Positions 61,058 to 64,000 of a DNA stretch of 64,000 bases are shown here, in pieces (position 1 is the stretch's first letter; every line of letters begins with the position of its first letter). The stretch comes from an uncultured Christensenella sp. Lineage in GTDB: Bacteria; Bacillota; Clostridia; Christensenellales; UBA3700. A program made the translations under genes and the position numbers. The notes under the pieces were generated by a model. It saw nothing but the letters and a program-made list of their open reading frames with translations. It did not search any database and was not told where the DNA came from. Location: positions 168,059 to 232,058 of the forward strand of contig CAJTXS010000001.1 of the NCBI GenBank assembly GCA_910583735.1. The letters are read 5' to 3'.

Positions 61058-61422
61058 ATACACGGGGAGAGGGAGCAAGGGGAGAGTATATCGCCCGAGA
61101 TTATCTCAAGCGGCAGGGCTACGAGATAACGGATATTAATTTTTCTTGTAAATTAGGCGAGATAGATATCATTGCAAGGTGCAGCTCCACGCTCGTATTC
61201 GTCGAAGTCAAGAGCAGGAACTTTGAGTCGTACGGCAGCGGATACGACGCCGTAACAAGGGCTAAGATGCGCAAGATTATCGGCGCCGCCCGCACATATA
61301 TATCTATGCGCGGATTGCATGACGTGAATGTGCGCTTTGACGTAGTGTACGTGTGCAGAGACGAGTGCAGACTCGTTAAAGGCGCTTTCGACCTCAACGA
61401 CGCCTACGCGCGCGGCATGTGA
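61054..61422 (+). CDS. yraN: UPF0102 (YraN) endonuclease-like protein
   Basis: A 122-residue protein of the YraN/UPF0102 family, which has a restriction-endonuclease-like fold. The motifs are GARGEYIARDYLKRQGYEI, then LGEIDIIARCSSTLVFVEVKSR (the D...E-x-K arrangement), and AVTRAKMRKIIGAA. The family may act in recombination or repair, but its biochemical function is unresolved. It ends the operon that starts with rpsP or ylxM. Confidence 0.93.
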   Translation: MNTRGEGARGEYIARDYLKRQGYEITDINFSCKLGEIDIIARCSSTLVFVEVKSRNFESYGSGYDAVTRAKMRKIIGAARTYISMRGLHDVNVRFDVVYVCRDECRLVKGAFDLNDAYARGM

Positions 61423-61577
61423 TGCGACAAGCCAAGCAGATAACTTTTACACTATAAGGATATCTTTTGACCGAATTTCGCAGCGTCGTATATTAAAGGT
61501 AAATTAATCTTGCATTCGATTGCCCGCAGTAAGTAGAAAATACATCATGTAATTGCATATTACTGCTTGCAAATTGC

Positions 61578-61694
61578 TTGCATTGATATATATTTTTATG
61601 CTAAAATAGCAAGGCAAAAGACTTCGGGCGTTCCGCCGACGTTATAAAATTCAGACGATCGTGAGCGCTTTGTAAATTTGGAGGTATAAGTCGT
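61578..61694 (+). promoter_or_regulatory. rplS promoter and leader
   Basis: TTGCAT (61578-61583), 18 bp spacer, TAAAAT (61602-61607), then a leader of about 80 nt with a hairpin GGCGTTCCGCC (61627-61637) and GGAGGT before the ATG. L19 leaders are autoregulatory in some Firmicutes. I see a structured leader but cannot match it to the known L19 motif. The bases 61423-61577 hold nothing recognisable. Confidence 0.5.
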
Positions 61695-62042
61695 ATGAGT
61701 AATTTGATTGACATTATTGAGAAGGAAGGTATGCGTACCGACCTGCCCGAGCTTTCGATTGGTGATACCGTCAAGGTTTACTTTAAGGTTATCGAGGGCA
61801 ACAAGGAGAGACTGCAGGTCTTTGAGGGCATTATCATTGCGTTCAGACACGGCAGCATCAGAGAGACCATGACCGTTCGTAAGATTTCCGGCGGCATCGG
61901 CGTAGAGAGGACTTTCCCTCTTCATTCTCCCAAGATAGACCATATCGATATAGTAAGACACGGTAAGGTCAGGAGAGCTAAGCTGTATTATCTCAGAGAG
62001 AGGAGCGGTAAGTCTGCTAAACTTGCAGAGGTAATCAAGTAA
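61695..62042 (+). CDS. rplS: 50S ribosomal protein L19
   Basis: A 115-residue ribosomal protein at the 30S-50S interface. The conserved features are LPELSIGDTVKVYFKVIEGN, ERLQVFEGIIIAF, RKISGGIGVERTFPLHSP and KLYYLRERSGKSAKLAE. It is transcribed alone, with its own promoter and a strong terminator. Confidence 0.97.
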   Translation: MSNLIDIIEKEGMRTDLPELSIGDTVKVYFKVIEGNKERLQVFEGIIIAFRHGSIRETMTVRKISGGIGVERTFPLHSPKIDHIDIVRHGKVRRAKLYYLRERSGKSAKLAEVIK

Positions 62043-62070
62043 TCGGCTATTAAGCAATATGAATTTATTC

Positions 62071-62102
62071 AATAAGCGCGGCTAATACCGCGCTTATTTT
62101 TA
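62071..62102 (+). terminator. Terminator of rplS
   Basis: Perfect 11-bp stem AATAAGCGCGG/CCGCGCTTATT with a 6-nt loop, followed by TTTTTAT. Confidence 0.9.
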
Positions 62103-62276
62103 TCGCTTTTCACAGTAAAGCATTATAAAATTAATACTGTAAAATAACATTTTGCCGACTTCGACTCGCTTAATATAATAACCTTAGTAAACTGTTATGG
62201 AATTATATAGCTGTATTGCATAATTTATCGCTTGTTTCGTCATGGTTATTTATTAGAAATTTAATAAAACAAAGTA

Positions 62277-62450
62277 GACCTATTATCATAATAGGTCCAT
62301 AATATTTACTATATTATAATATTTTTAAGCCCTATTTGCAACATATTATACAATTTTTCAACACGAGTACAGCCGCATTAATTCTATAATGGCGCTTAAT
62401 ATCCATTTTTTAACGAGCGATGTGGACCTATTATGATAATAGGTCCACAT
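62277..62450. repeat. Pair of palindromic 23-bp inverted repeats before a surface-protein gene
   Basis: Copy 1 (62277-62299) and copy 2 (62423-62445) are exact reverse complements of 23 bases. Each is itself a palindrome, GACCTATTAT-n-ATAATAGGTC, with C in the centre of copy 1 and G in copy 2. In copy 2 the symmetry extends to 15 bp per arm (62420-62450). The dyad centres are 148 bp apart, and 123 bp of AT-rich sequence with several TATAAT boxes lies between them. The rest of the 62103-62489 gap holds nothing else recognisable. Confidence 0.85.
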
Positions 62451-62489
62451 GCTAAAGACGAAAAATAATACGTTTTTCGGGTAATAAAA

Positions 62490-64000
62490 ATGGTTGTAAG
62501 TAAGAATAGATATATGGCGTTATTAGTCGTGCTGATATGCGCGGTAATGCTTTGCTGTAGCGTTTATTTAGTATATTTTGACAGGGATGCTCACGCAATG
62601 GATACCGCGAGCGGCAATGAATCCGTCGTTAAAATCGAAGAGATATATAAGGGCGAAGATACTGTCAATAATACCAAGCACTTTACGGGCGAGAATTTAA
62701 GCAAATTATATGCGGCGATTACGGGCAATGACAAAGCTACGTTAGCTGATATTAATACTATGCTGTCGAGCAGCGGAGATATTACGTCCTCGGATATTCG
62801 CGCAGCGGGCGGAAAGGATATAGCCGTGACGTTCGGCGATATGGAGTGGAATGTTACGTATATTACCAATGACAGCTCGGGCAATATTATAGCTACGCTA
62901 TGGCTTGCTAATTCATCGGATATATGTCAGTGGAGCACTTGGTCTGCAAATAATACTACTATAGCATATCCGTCCAACATATACGGAACGAGCTATATAA
63001 GGTCTCACGGGTTAAATATAGGCAGCGACTATGTAGCATCTAACGGCGCTACGTCGCTTACGCAATCACCGCAGAGCGAAACGCATGTATATGCAAGACT
63101 TACAATGCCGTCGGTAAAAGACTCTTTAACTGACTTTATCGTAAAGCCGTCTGCAGTTGAGTATCAGAGTAATCAGAATAATAATGAAGGCGGCACGATA
63201 GGCGATGTAGGGTATACATTGCCTAACGACGCGTATGGAACTCCGAGCGGAACGGTAAAGTGGTACAGTGGCGGAAGTGTAGATATGAGTAAGCTGCCGT
63301 CTAAGACGGGTTATGATGCATGGAAGGACGATTATATATGGCTTCCATCCTTAACCGAAACAGGACGCAACGATTCTGCCGGCGGAATTTGGGCATTATC
63401 AAACAATCAGCGATCCAACTCCACAGTTTCTTGGCTGCGCTCCGGTAACTACTATGACGCCAATGGCGCATGTCCATTGAGTGCGGCGGGCGGTTCCTAT
63501 GACTACGATTATGTCGCGAATAGTTACGCCGTTCGTCCCGCGCTTCACCTAAATCTTACAGCTGCAAATGATGCTTCGGCATATATATTGCCAAGTTCTA
63601 TCGAAATCGTTTACGACGGAACAACGCATAGCTTGCAGACAATATGGGAAGATAAGGGAATATATTATCCCGCTATGATATTGGATCAATCAACGCAGCT
63701 TAGCGGGGTCAATGCCGGTACGTATAAGGCAAAGGTAACGCTGCCTGCGTCGCTTAATTGGGCTATCGACAACGGTTCCGGTGGCTGGACTACGGTAGCG
63801 GGCAATGTGGCTCAAGAGATAGTATGGAAGATTAAGCCAAGACAGCTTACGCTTACATGGTCGGGAATATCATCGTCATATGTATGGCGAAGCGACTTGC
63901 TTGCTGAGTTGCAGAGATATAAGCCCGTAATAGGCGGCGGAGTGGCTATAGATAACTTAGACGTACAGCTCACCTATGACGGCAGCGCAAGCAATATCAA
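62490..64000 (+). CDS. Large secreted surface protein with DUF6273-like and MBG-like domains (runs off the window)
   Basis: Hand translation shows an uninterrupted frame from ATG 62490 to the window edge (about 503 residues, C terminus missing). Residues 1-36 form a signal sequence with likely cleavage after DAHA. A DUF6273-like domain covers about 75-355, with DYIWLPSLTETG, WLRSGNYYD and the closing YAVRPALHLNL, a pattern of secreted proteins in gut Clostridia. From about 365, YDGTTHSLQ and GVNAGTYKAKVTLP mark an MBG-type Ig-like module, with a second one beginning at the edge. Codon use and base composition are more AT-rich than in the neighbouring ribosomal genes. An adhesin-like role is likely. 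No clear ribosome-binding site precedes the ATG; ATG 62514 is an alternative. Confidence 0.8.
   Translation, partial: MVVSKNRYMALLVVLICAVMLCCSVYLVYFDRDAHAMDTASGNESVVKIEEIYKGEDTVNNTKHFTGENLSKLYAAITGNDKATLADINTMLSSSGDITSSDIRAAGGKDIAVTFGDMEWNVTYITNDSSGNIIATLWLANSSDICQWSTWSANNTTIAYPSNIYGTSYIRSHGLNIGSDYVASNGATSLTQSPQSETHVYARLTMPSVKDSLTDFIVKPSAVEYQSNQNNNEGGTIGDVGYTLPNDAYGTPSGTVKWYSGGSVDMSKLPSKTGYDAWKDDYIWLPSLTETGRNDSAGGIWALSNNQRSNSTVSWLRSGNYYDANGACPLSAAGGSYDYDYVANSYAVRPALHLNLTAANDASAYILPSSIEIVYDGTTHSLQTIWEDKGIYYPAMILDQSTQLSGVNAGTYKAKVTLPASLNWAIDNGSGGWTTVAGNVAQEIVWKIKPRQLTLTWSGISSSYVWRSDLLAELQRYKPVIGGGVAIDNLDVQLTYDGSASNI

Noticed and set aside
62277..62450. The palindrome pair as simple terminators
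   Set aside because: Neither copy is followed by a T-run, and the exact identity of the two copies is not expected for terminators.
62591..62884. 97-codon minus-strand frame in the terminal gene
   Set aside because: Antisense to an uninterrupted frame with signal peptide and recognisable domains.
1..64000. CRISPR arrays, tRNA or rRNA genes, insertion sequences, prophage genes
   Set aside because: I looked in all intergenic regions for regular repeats, cloverleaf-like sequences and transposase or integrase frames and found none.

Overview
The window is a chromosomal segment of an anaerobic, probably spore-forming Bacillota (Clostridia-type) bacterium. The reasons are: a SpoIIID regulator and a SpoVB-family flippase; the order rpmF-plsX-rnc-smc-ftsY-ylxM-ffh-rpsP-khpA-rimM-trmD-rbgA-rnhB-yraN-rplS; single-chain glycyl-tRNA synthetase; pta-ackA acetate metabolism; and a predicted Re-type citrate synthase. 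Promoters are classical sigma-A type (TTGACA/TATAAT with 17-18 bp spacers). I see no tRNA, rRNA, CRISPR array, transposase or prophage.

Layout. 1-5 kb: the 5' part of a GH3 beta-glucosidase, then guaB and glyS converging on a shared terminator region. 5-10 kb: a Cys/Gly-rich 61-residue protein, two small membrane proteins, then an operon of an ECF transporter S component, coaX, hom and two small winged-helix-like membrane-anchored proteins. 10-15 kb: uvrB-uvrA, with a LexA-like site inside the promoter. 15-20 kb: a YdeI-like protein, a flavodoxin-fold reductase, a minus-strand unit (SpoVB-like flippase, DUF421, DUF4363) and a divergent LysM protein. 20-31 kb: a giant five-module lipoprotein, a TauE/SafE transporter split in two genes, spoIIID, a small multidrug-export-family protein, then a unit of lipoprotein, two PAP2 phosphatases and an FGGY kinase. 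31-41 kb: murC, a zinc-less MDR oxidoreductase, rpmE, a YqhQ-PrmC fusion, prfA, a Re-citrate synthase-like enzyme, thrC, galU. 41-49.5 kb: dinB, a 1056-residue surface lipoprotein, tmcAL divergent from pta-ackA. 49.5-62 kb: the ribosome/SRP/SMC block. 62-64 kb: two copies of a palindrome, one the reverse complement of the other, in front of a large surface-protein gene that leaves the window.

How it fits together. Most genes are housekeeping, with several meaningful links. PrmC modifies the release factor encoded immediately downstream. The ECF S component lies 1 nt from pantothenate kinase. TmcAL, which consumes acetate, is divergent from the acetate operon. FtsY and Ffh sit near each other. 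The less ordinary parts are three large predicted lipoproteins that each also carry a C-terminal transmembrane helix, a set of genes whose -10 box sits only 6-9 nt before the ATG (predicted leaderless mRNAs), and the palindrome pair before the terminal adhesin-like gene, which may be an operator pair or an invertible switch.
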